DNA of 64,000 nucleotides. It comes from Planctomycetaceae bacterium (GTDB taxonomy: Bacteria > Planctomycetota > Planctomycetia > Planctomycetales > Planctomycetaceae). Where the stretch lies: positions 62,001 through 126,000 of the forward strand of contig JAKFWA010000054.1 of the NCBI GenBank assembly GCA_021732995.1. The letters run 5' to 3'. The notes beneath the pieces were generated by a model, which saw nothing but the letters and a program-made list of their open reading frames with translations, did no database searches and had not been told where the DNA came from. This document shows positions 31,501-37,704 of the stretch, piece after piece. The position numbers and the translations under genes were made by a program. Every line of letters begins with the position of its first letter. Within the stretch, counting starts at the first letter, position 1.

Positions 31501-33220
31501 CATTGTTTGCCGTGATACTGCCCGTGTAAGAGGTAGTTGCATTGATATTGAGAGTTCCGGCGCCGACTTTGACAAGGCCATTGGCACCACCGGCAATGCC
31601 AGTTGTGCTGATTGTTAATGAACCTGAGTCAACGCCGATATTGGCCGGATTCGCATTGAGCGTTACGCCGCCAGTGACTGAGTTGTTGCCTGAGCTGCTG
31701 CGGAGCGAACCGTTCCCCGAGCTGCCAGTGGTGTTGAGGGTGATCGGGTTCGCGATGCTGATGCCGCCACTCAGTTCGAGAGTCGCGCTGGGCACGGTAA
31801 CCAACGCTGACCCACTTCCCAGCGCATGATCGTGTGTGACTACCAGCGTGCCAGCTTTGCTGTTCGTGGTCCCGTCGTAGGAATTGTTAGCACTCAGGGT
31901 CAAGATCCCGCTGCCGACCTTCGTGATACTGAAGGTGCCTGCCCCATCAGTGATCTGGCCGCTAATGGTCAAGGGCGCTGATGACGCGGCGCTTATCGAA
32001 TTGTTGGTGCCCAACGTGATGGGCCCTGTCCAGGTGTTTGAGCCGCTCTGGCTCCTGAGTACGCCGCTGGTAACACCACCGTTGATTGTGATCGGTTCAG
32101 CCGCGAACGTAAGACCGCCTTGCAAATCGAGCGTCGCGCCTGAGGTCGTTGTCGTACCTGAGGCGGTTGCCCCCAGAGCGTTAGCGTGTCCCAAGGTCAG
32201 CGTCCCGGCAGTGATCGCAGTCGCCCCGTCAAAGGTATTGTCACCTGAGAAGAGCAGAGTTCCCGTGCCGGTCTTGGTGACTCCAGCCCCTGTCCCGCTG
32301 ATAGCCGCCGAGATCGTCAGGTCGGTAGCTGCCGAGCCGTCCGGCACAGTAAACGTGCGCGTGGCCCCACCAAGATCAAGCTGGCCACTGATCGTCGCAG
32401 TCGCTGTCGACGTGTTGGTCGCAACGTCGCCGTTCAGAGTCAATATTCCGGAACCGGTCTGCACCGTGCCGCCCGTCAGCGTCAAACCGCCAATCGTGTC
32501 ATCGAAGCCGTTCAGATCCAGTTTGGCTGTCGTGGCAAGAACGCTAATTGCCGCCGAGTCATTGATCTGATTGGATTGCGAGAGCAGCACCGTCGAACTG
32601 CTATTCACGGTAAGAGCGCCAGGAATCGCGTCCTGACCCGCCGTCTTGTTGAGCTCGAGCACGCCAGCGGAAACAACTGTAGTGCCTGTGTAAATGTTGG
32701 CTGAAGTGCCCGCGAGCCGCAGTGTGCCAGACCCTGACTTGGTAATGCCGAATCCCGTCCCAGAAATCTCTCCGGAAAGTTCAAGGAGACCACCAGCAGC
32801 GACGTCAATCGTTTGAGTTGCTTGCAACTCGATTCCCAAGCTGATCGACGAGCTTCCCGAGCCATAGGTCGCATTTAATGAACCGTCGAGATCCACAGTG
32901 TTGCCATCGATCGAGTACCCCGCGCCGGCGATCGTGATGTTGGTGAAGTTGGTGTTCGAGGCGAAATCGTTGACGGGTGAGAGCCGATCAGCGCCGCTGG
33001 GAAACTCCAGATCCGCGCCTTCTACCGGGACAGCATCGTCCACCCAATTTTCGGCTGACGACCAGAGGTTGTCGCTACCACCACCATCCCAGACGTAGAG
33101 CTGAGGCGTCAACAACTGACGAGCTTCGAGAAGCTCCAGCCTCGGGGCTGAGTTCTGAGGTCGGCGACCTGATCGAGCGTAAAGACTTTGCAACCACTGA
33201 GTGAATGACGTTCGGATCAT
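19517..33220 (-). CDS. Giant surface protein: autotransporter-type beta-strand repeats, Ig/cadherin-like domains and RTX repeats
   Basis: 4567 residues in one uninterrupted frame. The N-terminus has FTQWLQSLYA then LEARQLLT (residues 31-38), the planctomycete LEPR-xLL-type motif. Six modules follow (about residues 43-3180), each opening with WDGG..(N/S)LW..A.NW and ending with GNDVVLTV; within them are repeats such as LTKSGAGTLVLSS.N.Y.G.T and GTLAPGNSPGILNTG typical of autotransporter-associated beta-strand (PATR) repeats. Next come two PKD/Ig-like repeats (about 3187-3360), a Big-type domain, two cadherin-like domains (about 3460-3665) and, from about 3760, Ca-binding RTX nonapeptides (GGxGxDxLx) alternating with a spacer domain. 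The C-terminus ends LPTWIDAL. It is likely secreted and surface-attached, with adhesion or cell-envelope roles. No catalytic domain was seen. Confidence 0.93.
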   Translation of the reverse strand: MIRTSFTQWLQSLYARSGRRPQNSAPRLELLEARQLLTPQLYVWDGGGSDNLWSSAENWVDDAVPVEGADLEFPSGADRLSPVNDFASNTNFTNITIAGAGYSIDGNTVDLDGSLNATYGSGSSSISLGIELQATQTIDVAAGGLLELSGEISGTGFGITKSGSGTLRLAGTSANIYTGTTVVSAGVLELNKTAGQDAIPGALTVNSSSTVLLSQSNQINDSAAISVLATTAKLDLNGFDDTIGGLTLTGGTVQTGSGILTLNGDVATNTSTATATISGQLDLGGATRTFTVPDGSAATDLTISAAISGTGAGVTKTGTGTLLFSGDNTFDGATAITAGTLTLGHANALGATASGTTTTSGATLDLQGGLTFAAEPITINGGVTSGVLRSQSGSNTWTGPITLGTNNSISAASSAPLTISGQITDGAGTFSITKVGSGILTLSANNSYDGTTNSKAGTLVVTHDHALGSGSALVTVPSATLELSGGISIANPITLNTTGSSGNGSLRSSSGNNSVTGGVTLNANPANIGVDSGSLTISTTGIAGGANGLVKVGAGTLNINATTSYTGSITANNGRLNVNGAHGSSTTTVNSGATLGGSQTVGNVSVSAGGTVSPGNSPGILNTGNLSFSSGSTYSVELNGTTVGTEYDQTKVTGTVALSNATLSVSLGYGAAIGDSYTVINNDGSDAVSGTFNGLAEGSTVTFGGATFQIGYAGGDGNDVVLTVTEVTSTWDGGDADDSLWSSPDNWVGNFAPSAGASLVFPDGAARPSNTNDFAADTDFRQINVAGSYSLGGNAIDLSQGIAMTGASDSVINLGINLLDDIAISTSDVGSLYLTGVIDDGILAYALEISGASSGRTVLTGDNTFDSGVDVTSGFLRVSNSNALGDAAASTSVFVQSGASLELSGGITLPATKTLDISGLPVSNFSKVINLSGDNTIQGDIGITGGNNVAFDAASGTTLTVAGAISGSRDFDKNGTGTLILSGTNTHTGNVNVGDGTLIVNGSLVTSNQVFVDGRLGGSGTVSQVVLSDIGTLAPGNSPGVINTGNLSFNSSGATYSVELNGTTVGTQYDQTNVTGTVTLNSATLSTSLGYAPAIGDSYTLINNDGSDAISGTFNGLAEGSTITIGAAVFQISYVGGTGNDVVLTVSDVTFTWDGGGGDANWTTAANWVGDVAPYAGVNLVFPDQFERLDNVNDFAANTNFHNITLAGAFYTINGNAVDLDGMIAATYSSNEAILYFPIALQVTQVFSVTTGGTLTVNGAISGSGFGVTKTGGGTLTFGGSAVANTYTGTTTVNDGTLVLNKDNGVNAIGGNLVVGDSLGSDRVRLDTNEQIPDASTVTINASAVLDLNGFSDTTGAVSLTGSSITTGAGTLTLGGDVTTNASSTASTISGNLDLGGATRTFTVNDGSAGTDLTVSANISGTGAGLIKAGGASAMGLSGNNTYDGTTTINTGGLIISHANALGATTSGTTVSSGATLGLQGGQTFAAEPIAIIGQGTGNLGALWSSSGTNTWTGTITLAANSFIGAESAAPMTISGQITDGANTFNLTKVRSGTVTLTNANPYDGTTTVSAGTLAVSNDGAMGTGAVIVSSGASAALSGGITPANSGFTISGNGVNSNGALRSTSGANTISSGVTLGASSRIGVDAGSLTISSTGVAGGSNGLVKVGSGTLNLDADPVSFSGSLTASGGLLNVNSDYQSSVATVNSGATLGGTGTVGAASVAAGGTLAPGNSPGILNTGDLEFSSGATYSVELNGTTVGTQYDQASVTGTVILADATLAVSLGYGPAVSDSYTLINNDGNDAISGTFNGLAEGSTITIGAATLQVSYVGGDGNDVVLTVTDVTYIWDGGDVDDSLWSSPDNWVGDVAPSAGGSLVFPAGASRLTNINDFASNTNFTNITIASAGYDILGNTLDLDGSIAAAYGSGTSSIGLAIHLEATQTIDVGGGGELTLDGVLSGSFGVTKAGEGRLILSSTNSYTGNTTASSGFLRATSDNAFGDAATSTSVFVQSGASLELSGGITLPATKTLDISGLPVSNFSKVINLSGDNTIQGDIGITGGNNVAFDAASGTTLAVAGAISGSRDFDKNGTGTLILSGTNTHTGNVNVGDGTLIVNGSLVTSNQVFVDGRLGGSGTVSQVVISDIGTLAPGNSPGIINTGNLSFSSSGATYSVELNGTTVGTQYDQTNVTGTVTLNGATLSISLGYAPAVGDSYTLINNDGSDAISGTFNGLAEGSTITIGAAVFQISYVGGTGNDVVLTVSDVTFTWDGGGGDANWTTAANWVGDVAPNAGVNLVFPNGAARLTNSNDFAGGTAFYAITIGAAGYSLSGNFIQLTQGVTATYGSGTSTIALDTTLADNEAIDVAGGTLLISGGISDGSSTFGLTKSGAGTLVLSSSNSYDGVTTANAGILAVSHSSALGTGAATIASGASLELSGGITLANALSLSGASVSTLGKVNSVSGSNTIQGTVLLTGNTQSFDVASGATLLVSGAISGTVGFDKSGVGELRLSNGANNFAGNLSVLGGTLSSGANSVIPNSTTVTVNGADAVYALEDFDDIVSGLTLVSGSVTGTSLSILFSLTTYDVRDGSISAVLLGTGGLTKTTSGTVTLSGANSYTGATTVSGGTLLVNGSVTSDATVATGATLGGSGTVSGVTVNAGGTLAPGNSPGILNTGNLALASGSTYSVELNGANVGTQYDQTNVTGTVDLGGSTLSISAGYVPAIGTAFTLINNDDADAVTGTFNGLAEGATLILGAATFQISYVGGDGNDVVLTVSDVTYVWDGGGNNNNWSTAANWVGDVVPTPGANLVFPSDAARLTTVNTLGNHARFNNITFAGAYTFQGNTTDLDGDIYVTGTGTTNIYVTILLLSSTTMQVASGATLSYWSNFSDGGSTYGLIKSGGGTLLLYGSNNYSGGTAVSDGLLVLENASAIGTGAVAALNGASLELQAGITVANPLRLNGLPSSGRSKLISGAGNNTYSGTILLESNNQSVGVAANTTLTLSGVISGTVDLDQNGPGTLILTGASVHTGQVNVQDGVLLVNGSVATSSLVFVDGTLGGSGTVSDVTISSIGKLAPGSSPGILNTGDLAFQSIGSTYSVELDGATVGTEYDQTNVTGSVTLAGATLSITVGSTFSSGTSFKIINNDGSDSVSGTFNLLAEGAIIVAGQTTFQISYVGGDGNDVTLLVVSRPEASVDSIGAVRVEGTSIAVSGSATDADGLNDIQSYAWQVFKNGGVTVFSTGAGASYSFTPDDDGSYRIVLTVSDEDSGSASTEQTISVSNAAPSPSITSINVVRVSGTSIVATGTATDAAGGNDTLSYTWQGFYNGSVTPFETGSGASYSFTPGEDGSYRFVLTVSDEDSGSASVEQTITLDTTRPTLTVTPNGGATKDAAITFTFQFSETAIDFAASDITVSNGTKGAFTVIDGDTYTLEVTPTADGSVSASVAADSTDDGSGNGNTSGSGSILSDRSGPVITSSATPSTAENSTGVLTFAGTDASGIASVAITGGDDAGVFDFIEGILTFKAAPDFEAPTDVGANNVYNLILTTTDKLGNTSTHSIAVSVTPVSESTPVFTSDASFIIGEKTTSVVAATVTDADLGETVTYSITGGADAAKFQITSAGKLSFISAPNFENPADVGSDNLYEVTITADDGAGGTRAQEIEVRIAALSLTLSGGNLVLTETTDTGAENYVTAYVDLTRQVLVITDDDYAIAVNVPGATRVDSYEIEIPFTAITSSKISISVGLGNDYVVLGTEGDGAAFTKTFEVFGGGGRDYLVGDRYNDLLDGGAGDDFIAGLLGNDTSIGGAGSDVIAELVETSLTLTASSLIGRGTDTISGFEIGYLIGSDGNNVIDASQASIPVLVEGGGGNDTITGTAFKDSLSGGNGNDLLFGLSGSDLLAGGAGNDVLDGGAGADTLDGGEGIDRARRRSDVSFVVTDTELQELTGTTLLSSDSLIDVETVSLTGGVSANRFDLTGFTNTSVVQIEGGGGQDTVLGSNGNDAIRTDSGADVIDGRGGNDTITSGDGNDVIQGGAGNDSVDGEGGADSIIGGSGNDFLFGSSGNDSLTGGEGNDTLGGGIGLDVLLESGDVNFVLTNTSLIGVGVDQLSAIEAAELIGGVGANVMDASASTISVIMTGGLGADTLTGSAAADTLNGGAGDDVLFGLGGQDVLFGSLGNDMLDGGSNFDSLMGSDGIDTARRKNDVDFRVDNTGIFELLNELVVGSDTFNSIENVSISGGVSGNSIDLTGYSSSNVATIQGGGGNDTILGSGGRDLITTTSGSDVIDGRGGDDTILSGDGVDSIHGGDGSDSLNGQGGNDTVLGDAGDDLVGGGDGTDLIDGGAGANRLVETVDADVVIVGLQLISSALGSNDVLQNVSAISLRGGAGNNLFDARLSSVSVQLIGNAGNDTLLGSRGRDQLQGGEGNDVISGGLNVDVIDGGLGTDILYESANADFVVTGQQVSVAGGAVDTVSNMEGLVLIGGAGNNTVNASGSSVPVTLLGSGGNDTLIGGARADVLIGGNRASSASGVDSLSGGAGNDLYDDDSNDVRATNGGDQVISNIFTQLPTWIDAL
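19600..21950 (-). repeat. RTX (hemolysin-type Ca-binding) repeat region of the giant protein
   Basis: Many GGxGNDxLxG nonapeptides, for example LDGGAGDDFIAG and LSGGNGNDLLFG, are grouped in blocks. Each block is followed by a spacer of about 50 residues with pattern NFVLTNTSL..G.D.L..IE.A.L.GG..AN..DAS. At DNA level this is a GC-rich, imperfect tandem array. Confidence 0.85.
26336..27232 (-). repeat. Near-identical internal repeat, copy B
   Basis: About 897 bp matching 29672-30568 at a constant offset of 3336 bp (1112 codons), roughly 95% identical by eye. It spans the end of beta-strand module 4 and the start of module 5. Confidence 0.8.
29672..30568 (-). repeat. Near-identical internal repeat, copy A
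   Basis: Partner of 26336-27232. It spans the end of module 2 and the start of module 3. Differences are scattered, mostly third-position substitutions, with no length change. Confidence 0.8.
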
Positions 33221-33996
33221 GACAGGATGGGCTCTTGGCGCTTAGGGGTTGCTAGGCATGGGCTTAAAACACAGCGAGCGGCGCTTAGAGTTCTCAAGGT
33301 GCGAGCTGCCGTGATGCTCCAGTGAGCCTTGCAGGGCAGTCAGATCTCTCGGAAATCGCGACAAGCAAGCCGCCGGGATCAGTTGCTTCAGTGCACATCC
33401 AGGACAGACGGGCGATGACAGCGGCGCTGACTTCTGATTGAGCTTGTGAGCGCTAATTGTTCCGGATGGGTAAGGTCTTCCATGGGCGCGTGACTGAACT
33501 GGCCGCAGAGTTGCCTTCTAGCGGCCTTACTGAACTGCTGACCGCGGAGGTTGATGCAACTCCAGTACGAGTGCAGCGACATAACGACCCTCGGATCGAT
33601 AGATGCGGACAAATTTCAACGTCACACCGCTATCGGCTTTGATTGATCCGCAGCTCTGAATCAAACTGCGGGAAATTCCGAAGATACGAGTTAGTCCCGC
33701 CATTGCGCCCGCAATCTTGTCTGGCGGCTGAGCGAAAGAACGTCTTTGGCGACGAGATTCGCTGCACCCTGGAACCTGAATAGATGAAAGCAGCGGGTGC
33801 GCGATGGCTGTTGGATGCGGCCCAACCATGCGAGGCCTGGCACGAGAGCCGCGCTCAGATTAATGAGTCTGACCTTGTGAAACTTTGAGCGTTATCGCGG
33901 ATTTGCTGCCGGCTCTAACGACCATGAGGCCGCGACGTTCGCGAACTCTCATGGAACCGTTGATGTTCCACGTTCTGCAGAAATGTTGCGGGCTGC
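33221..33996. other. Intergenic region upstream of the giant gene and downstream of the formyl-methanofuran operon
   Basis: About 775 bp. It should carry the promoter of the giant gene (near 33221) and the 3' end of the fhc operon (stem-loop at 33922-33954). A 100-codon minus-strand frame (33527-33829) is open but shows no known motif or good start, so it is not called. I see no RNA gene or repeat here. Confidence 0.5.
33922..33954 (-). terminator. Stem-loop downstream of fhcC (candidate operon terminator)
   Basis: CCATGAG (33922-33928) pairs with CTCATGG (33948-33954), and inside it CGCGA (33931-33935) pairs with TCGCG (33939-33943) around a 3-nt loop. It lies about 43 nt past the fhcC stop. 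No T-run follows, so termination is inferred from position and pairing only. Confidence 0.45.
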
Positions 33997-34821
33997 TTAT
34001 GCAGCCGCGTGGCGGAACAGGATTTCGCCCTTGCCTAAGGCGACGAGATCACCGTGATAGAGATCGAATTCGGCTTCTAAAAGTGACTCGTCGAGCCGCA
34101 AACCTTTGGCTCGCAGCGTACTCAAAATAAGGCGCACGACCTGTGGTTGATACGTCGAGGCGTAGCGGAAGCTTGGCAGGAGTTGCGGCGGGTTGGGGCC
34201 AAAGAGGCCGAGGGTGCCGCGACGCATTCCGGCGCCGGGCCGAATACCGCATTCGCCGAATACGAACACCGTCCCGGCAATCATGTTGAAGCCGACCATG
34301 TCGCCGGCCGAGCCACCAATCGCGACAAGTCCTCGTCGCATGGTGCAGCCGATTTCGTTGCCCGCGTTGCCGTCAATCAGAATGGTTCCGCCCGTCATGC
34401 CTTTGGCCGAGCCGCGATAGGAACTGCCGACAAGATGTCCGGCGTTGCCATGCACATGAATCAACCCGCGCTTCATTTCGGCTCCGACCCAGCCTTTGGC
34501 GTCGCCGTTAACCTGAATTTCGCCGCCGCGCATTTCGCTGCCGAGATGTCGACCGACAGGACCGTGAATGTGAATCTGGCCGCTGGTCATCTTCGCGCCG
34601 ACCCAGTGGACTCCGGACAGATTGCCTTCCCAGTCCATGCGCTTGTCACTCGGGTCACCGGCAATCTTGAACATCTCTGCCAACGGGATCTTGCGGTTGC
34701 CGTGAAAGATCTCGAAACGTTCGATGTCCGACAGCGATTTGTCGCAGATCCAGTCCGGTGTGAGTCCCTCGACTTCAACCGGAACTGAAGTTTCGCCGTG
34801 GTAGGAGAGCTGGAGTGCCAT
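33997..34821 (-). CDS. fhcC: Formylmethanofuran dehydrogenase/formyltransferase-hydrolase subunit C
   Basis: 274 residues. The core (about 75-215) is a right-handed parallel beta-helix of GxxGxxMxxG units such as GRHLGSEMRGGEIQVNGDAKG, WVGAEMKRGLIHVHGNAG and EIGCTMRRGLVAIGGSAGD, the hallmark of FwdC/FhcC and of the glutamate synthase alpha C-terminal domain. In the Ftr/hydrolase and formylmethanofuran dehydrogenase complexes this subunit is the structural helix that joins the A subunit and Ftr. It is the last gene of the ten-gene co-directional run; 65 bp separate it from ftr. The start ATG at 34821 directly opens the conserved sequence. Confidence 0.94.
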   Translation of the reverse strand: MALQLSYHGETSVPVEVEGLTPDWICDKSLSDIERFEIFHGNRKIPLAEMFKIAGDPSDKRMDWEGNLSGVHWVGAKMTSGQIHIHGPVGRHLGSEMRGGEIQVNGDAKGWVGAEMKRGLIHVHGNAGHLVGSSYRGSAKGMTGGTILIDGNAGNEIGCTMRRGLVAIGGSAGDMVGFNMIAGTVFVFGECGIRPGAGMRRGTLGLFGPNPPQLLPSFRYASTYQPQVVRLILSTLRAKGLRLDESLLEAEFDLYHGDLVALGKGEILFRHAAA

Positions 34822-34886
34822 GAATCTTGATTTCCCGGATCAGTCGATACTCGTGAATGCTGAAGGTCTGACTCAAGCGACTCAAG

Positions 34887-35813
34887 TCACAGCAAATCGC
34901 GCAAGTGATAATGATGCTTGCCGAGCTTCCCGCCGTAATTACCCGCCGTGATGCGGATAACGCCGGATGACGCTGCGGCCGCGTGCAGACCTCGCCGCAT
35001 GGCCGACTGGACCGCGTCGAAGCTTAGTCCGTCGATGACAATCTCATAGACGGCATTGCAGCCGGCCGGGAGTTCGGTCTGAACGGCACCTCGCAGAGTG
35101 GGGCAATAGGCGTCGTTCGTGCTGGCCTTGAGCTTCGGATACCTCGAACCAACCTTGCTTCCCGATCGCACGATCCCGCCAGGAAACGGCAGAGCGACAT
35201 CAGTGCCGGAACGGATCGCTGCGACGGCTGATTCCGCAGCCTGAAGCGCGGACGTGGCATTGGCGCCGCAGATCAGCAAGTTGCCGCCTGCGACTCCGGT
35301 GATGGTGCCGAAGTAATCTTCGCAGAGGAATTCACCATCCATGACCGGGATGCGCCAGAAACGCTGATCACCGATCTTCTTTGATTTCTGAAAGCTGTCG
35401 CCGAAGTAACGAATGCCGCCGCCGATGCGAAACTGTTTCTCCTTGGGGCAGTCTTGGATGCCGTTGAAGCAGGCCGTCGTCGGGCACGTAAGGATGCACT
35501 GACCGACTCGGCCCTGCAGTGCCTTTCCGAGCCCATCAACGCTGAAGGCAAAGACGAGAACCGACACGCCTGGTCGGCCATCGGGAGTTTCATTCGCAGG
35601 TATGATGCGTTCGATCGCCGCTTCAACATCGCAGGCGATCACGCTGGTGGCGTTGCCACACAAGACCGTCGCGCCGGTCCGAGCCCAGTCTTCATTGGCC
35701 GCCGTGATGATCAATCGAGTCGCCTTGATCGGGAACGCTTCGGCGAACGTGTCCACAATCTCCACGCCATTCAAGTTGAGCAAAGGCGGCGGTGAGGTCT
35801 GTTCCGAGGCCAT
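34887..35813 (-). CDS. ftr/fhcD: Formylmethanofuran:tetrahydromethanopterin N-formyltransferase
   Basis: 308 residues from the ATG at 35813; a TTG one codon upstream is the alternative. Family landmarks: NGVEIVDTFAEAFPIKATRLIITA, CPTTACFNG, EKQFRIGGGIRYFGDSFQ, MDGEFLCEDYFGTITGVAGGN and the C-terminal ITAGNYGGKLGKHHYHL. The enzyme moves the formyl group between tetrahydromethanopterin and methanofuran (or a methylofuran analogue in bacteria). In bacteria it is the D subunit of the Fhc complex. It sits between fhcA and fhcC in the usual order. Length and motifs are complete, so it should be active. Confidence 0.96.
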   Translation of the reverse strand: MASEQTSPPPLLNLNGVEIVDTFAEAFPIKATRLIITAANEDWARTGATVLCGNATSVIACDVEAAIERIIPANETPDGRPGVSVLVFAFSVDGLGKALQGRVGQCILTCPTTACFNGIQDCPKEKQFRIGGGIRYFGDSFQKSKKIGDQRFWRIPVMDGEFLCEDYFGTITGVAGGNLLICGANATSALQAAESAVAAIRSGTDVALPFPGGIVRSGSKVGSRYPKLKASTNDAYCPTLRGAVQTELPAGCNAVYEIVIDGLSFDAVQSAMRRGLHAAAASSGVIRITAGNYGGKLGKHHYHLRDLL

Positions 35814-35909
35814 CAATGGGTCCGTGGTTAGAGGCGGCGTTTATCAGAGGTGAAGTCGCGGCGGTGATTCAGGCAAATAGTGAACGAGATTCGCTCGTCA
35901 GGGTATCCA

Positions 35910-37580
35910 TCAGCCTGTTCGCAGTGGTACCACGCAGGACTCGTGCAGGTAGCTGGGATGGACCGGGTAGTTGCGCCAGCGGATCGAGTAATACTTCTCA
36001 AACCAGGTTTGAATGTCGCTCTCGACTTCGAGGTCATAGTCCGGCTGCACGTGCAGCGTCTTGCCGTTGAGCGGATCGCGGATCTCTCCGTGTTCCACGA
36101 TCACTCGCCCTGACTTGATCACCAGACGCGGCAGCTCGAACATCGTTTCCTTGTTCTCGTGCGGCGTGTAGATCGTGATGTCAGCGTCGGCGCCAGCCCC
36201 GAGGTGGCCCTTATCGGTGAGTCCCAGAATTCTTGCGGGCCCGGCGCGAGTGATGATGGCAATCTCGTAGAGCGTGTACTCGCGATCGAGGTCCGCCAGG
36301 ACAGATCGTTGCACGACCTCAGGGTGGCAGGTTTTGAGGATGTCCTGCCGATAGGTGCGATCCATCAACAGACGAATGATCTGTGGATACGCCAGGAACG
36401 AGCCACCGTTGGGGTGGTCGGTGCTCATGACGACGCGCCACGGGTCGTCGACCAGCAGGTACCATTCGAGGCCAATGGCCCACTGCAAAGCGTGCACGAG
36501 TGACTTGTTGCGATACTTGATCGGCGTGATGCCGCAGCCTGATTCCATCTCGGTGTCGCTGCTGAACCATTTGCCGCCGTACACATTCGACAGGAAGTAG
36601 CCCAGGGGGCCGTCGCCTGTCATGCTCGTGGTTTCGCCAAACAATACCTGGCCAACATCGACGGTGATATTCTTGTTGGCGTTGACGTACTCGGCCAGAC
36701 GCACGGTTTTGCTGTTGAATGTGTTTTCGTCGCCGTTGCCACCACCGTAGCTGTGAAACTGAATGTGAGTGATGTGGCCCTTGTGGCCCTCCAACGCGCG
36801 CATCGTTTCCAGTGTCGTTTCCCAATTGCCAGGCATGCCGAGGTTGTTGCAGTGAATGTGAACCGGGTGAGGCAGTCGCAACTCTCCGGCTGCTTTGGCC
36901 ACTCCGCCGATGATCTGGCGCGGAGTCACCTCGAAGTGATCCACCAGCGAGTCCAGTCCACTGACGTTGCCGGCCTGATGACTTTTCCAGACTTCCACTC
37001 CACCCGGATTGACGAGCTTCGGTGCATATCCCTTAGCAGCTGACAGCAACCAGCCGATGAAGGCCTTGAGCTTCTCGGGCTCCTTCCGCTGCAACGACTG
37101 CATGACATAGTGGTTGTTCCCCATCAGCAGGTAGAACCCTTTGTCGATGCACGGCGTGTCGTCGAACTCTTCGTGAGCGTGGCGAGCGCCCAACGGAGGA
37201 ATCGCCGCGTCAAAGGCCGTCGTATAGCCGAGCCCCGCGTACTTGTAGCCAGTCGCGAAGGTGCTCGGCACGCTGCCCATCGTGCCGCTATGCGTCAGCT
37301 TCGTGCTGTGAATTAACTCGGCCTTCCGCTTCTCCTCAGGCCGCATCTTGCGAGCGACATTCACCTTCGGCCCGGCGATGTGGCAGTGCATGTCGATCCC
37401 GCCCGGCATGACAACCAAGCCGCTGGCATCGATCTCGCGCGAGGGGCGAATGTCTGGATCGGTCGGCGCCGCGACGATGCGTCCGTCAGCAATCCAGATG
37501 TCGCGCACCTGGCCATCAATGCCATTGGCCGGATCGTAGACGATACCTTGAGAGATCTTGGTGTAGTCGAGCGAAGTCAT
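35910..37580 (-). CDS. fhcA: Formylmethanofuran dehydrogenase/hydrolase subunit A (metal-dependent amidohydrolase)
   Basis: 556 residues. Amidohydrolase-fold metal ligands are visible: H65-x-H67 in DMHCHIAGP, a likely carboxylated Lys (K199 in EVWKSH), His in PVHIHCNNLG (H241/H243) and the catalytic Asp D388 in MSTDHPNGG. This matches FwdA/FhcA, which hydrolyses or forms the formyl-methanofuran amide bond with formate. C-terminal landmarks such as LGAGADADITIYTP are normal. It is flanked by fhcB (125 bp upstream) and ftr (96 bp downstream) on the same strand. All active-site residues are kept. Confidence 0.96.
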   Translation of the reverse strand: MTSLDYTKISQGIVYDPANGIDGQVRDIWIADGRIVAAPTDPDIRPSREIDASGLVVMPGGIDMHCHIAGPKVNVARKMRPEEKRKAELIHSTKLTHSGTMGSVPSTFATGYKYAGLGYTTAFDAAIPPLGARHAHEEFDDTPCIDKGFYLLMGNNHYVMQSLQRKEPEKLKAFIGWLLSAAKGYAPKLVNPGGVEVWKSHQAGNVSGLDSLVDHFEVTPRQIIGGVAKAAGELRLPHPVHIHCNNLGMPGNWETTLETMRALEGHKGHITHIQFHSYGGGNGDENTFNSKTVRLAEYVNANKNITVDVGQVLFGETTSMTGDGPLGYFLSNVYGGKWFSSDTEMESGCGITPIKYRNKSLVHALQWAIGLEWYLLVDDPWRVVMSTDHPNGGSFLAYPQIIRLLMDRTYRQDILKTCHPEVVQRSVLADLDREYTLYEIAIITRAGPARILGLTDKGHLGAGADADITIYTPHENKETMFELPRLVIKSGRVIVEHGEIRDPLNGKTLHVQPDYDLEVESDIQTWFEKYYSIRWRNYPVHPSYLHESCVVPLRTG

Positions 37581-37704
37581 CGGAGCCCGTGTGTCGTGGA
37601 GGGAATCAACATGGAAGGCGCCGCCTCATCTGCTGAGTGAATCATGGATTGCGGCGCGGCCAAACGAGCGTACTTGCTCTGAACTCAGGAACGAATGCGA
37701 TGTC

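Noticed and set aside
19581-32570. Many long open frames opposite the giant gene, rich in Ser, Pro and Leu
   Set aside because: They are antisense mirrors of a biased repeat sequence: frames stay open because of the codon pattern, with no start sites or known motifs.
19600-33100. CRISPR-like direct repeats
   Set aside because: The repeats are in-frame protein modules of variable length, not short identical repeats with unique spacers.
33527-33829. Possible 100-residue minus-strand protein in the gap before the giant gene
   Set aside because: No recognisable domain, weak start and unusual composition; kept only as a note.
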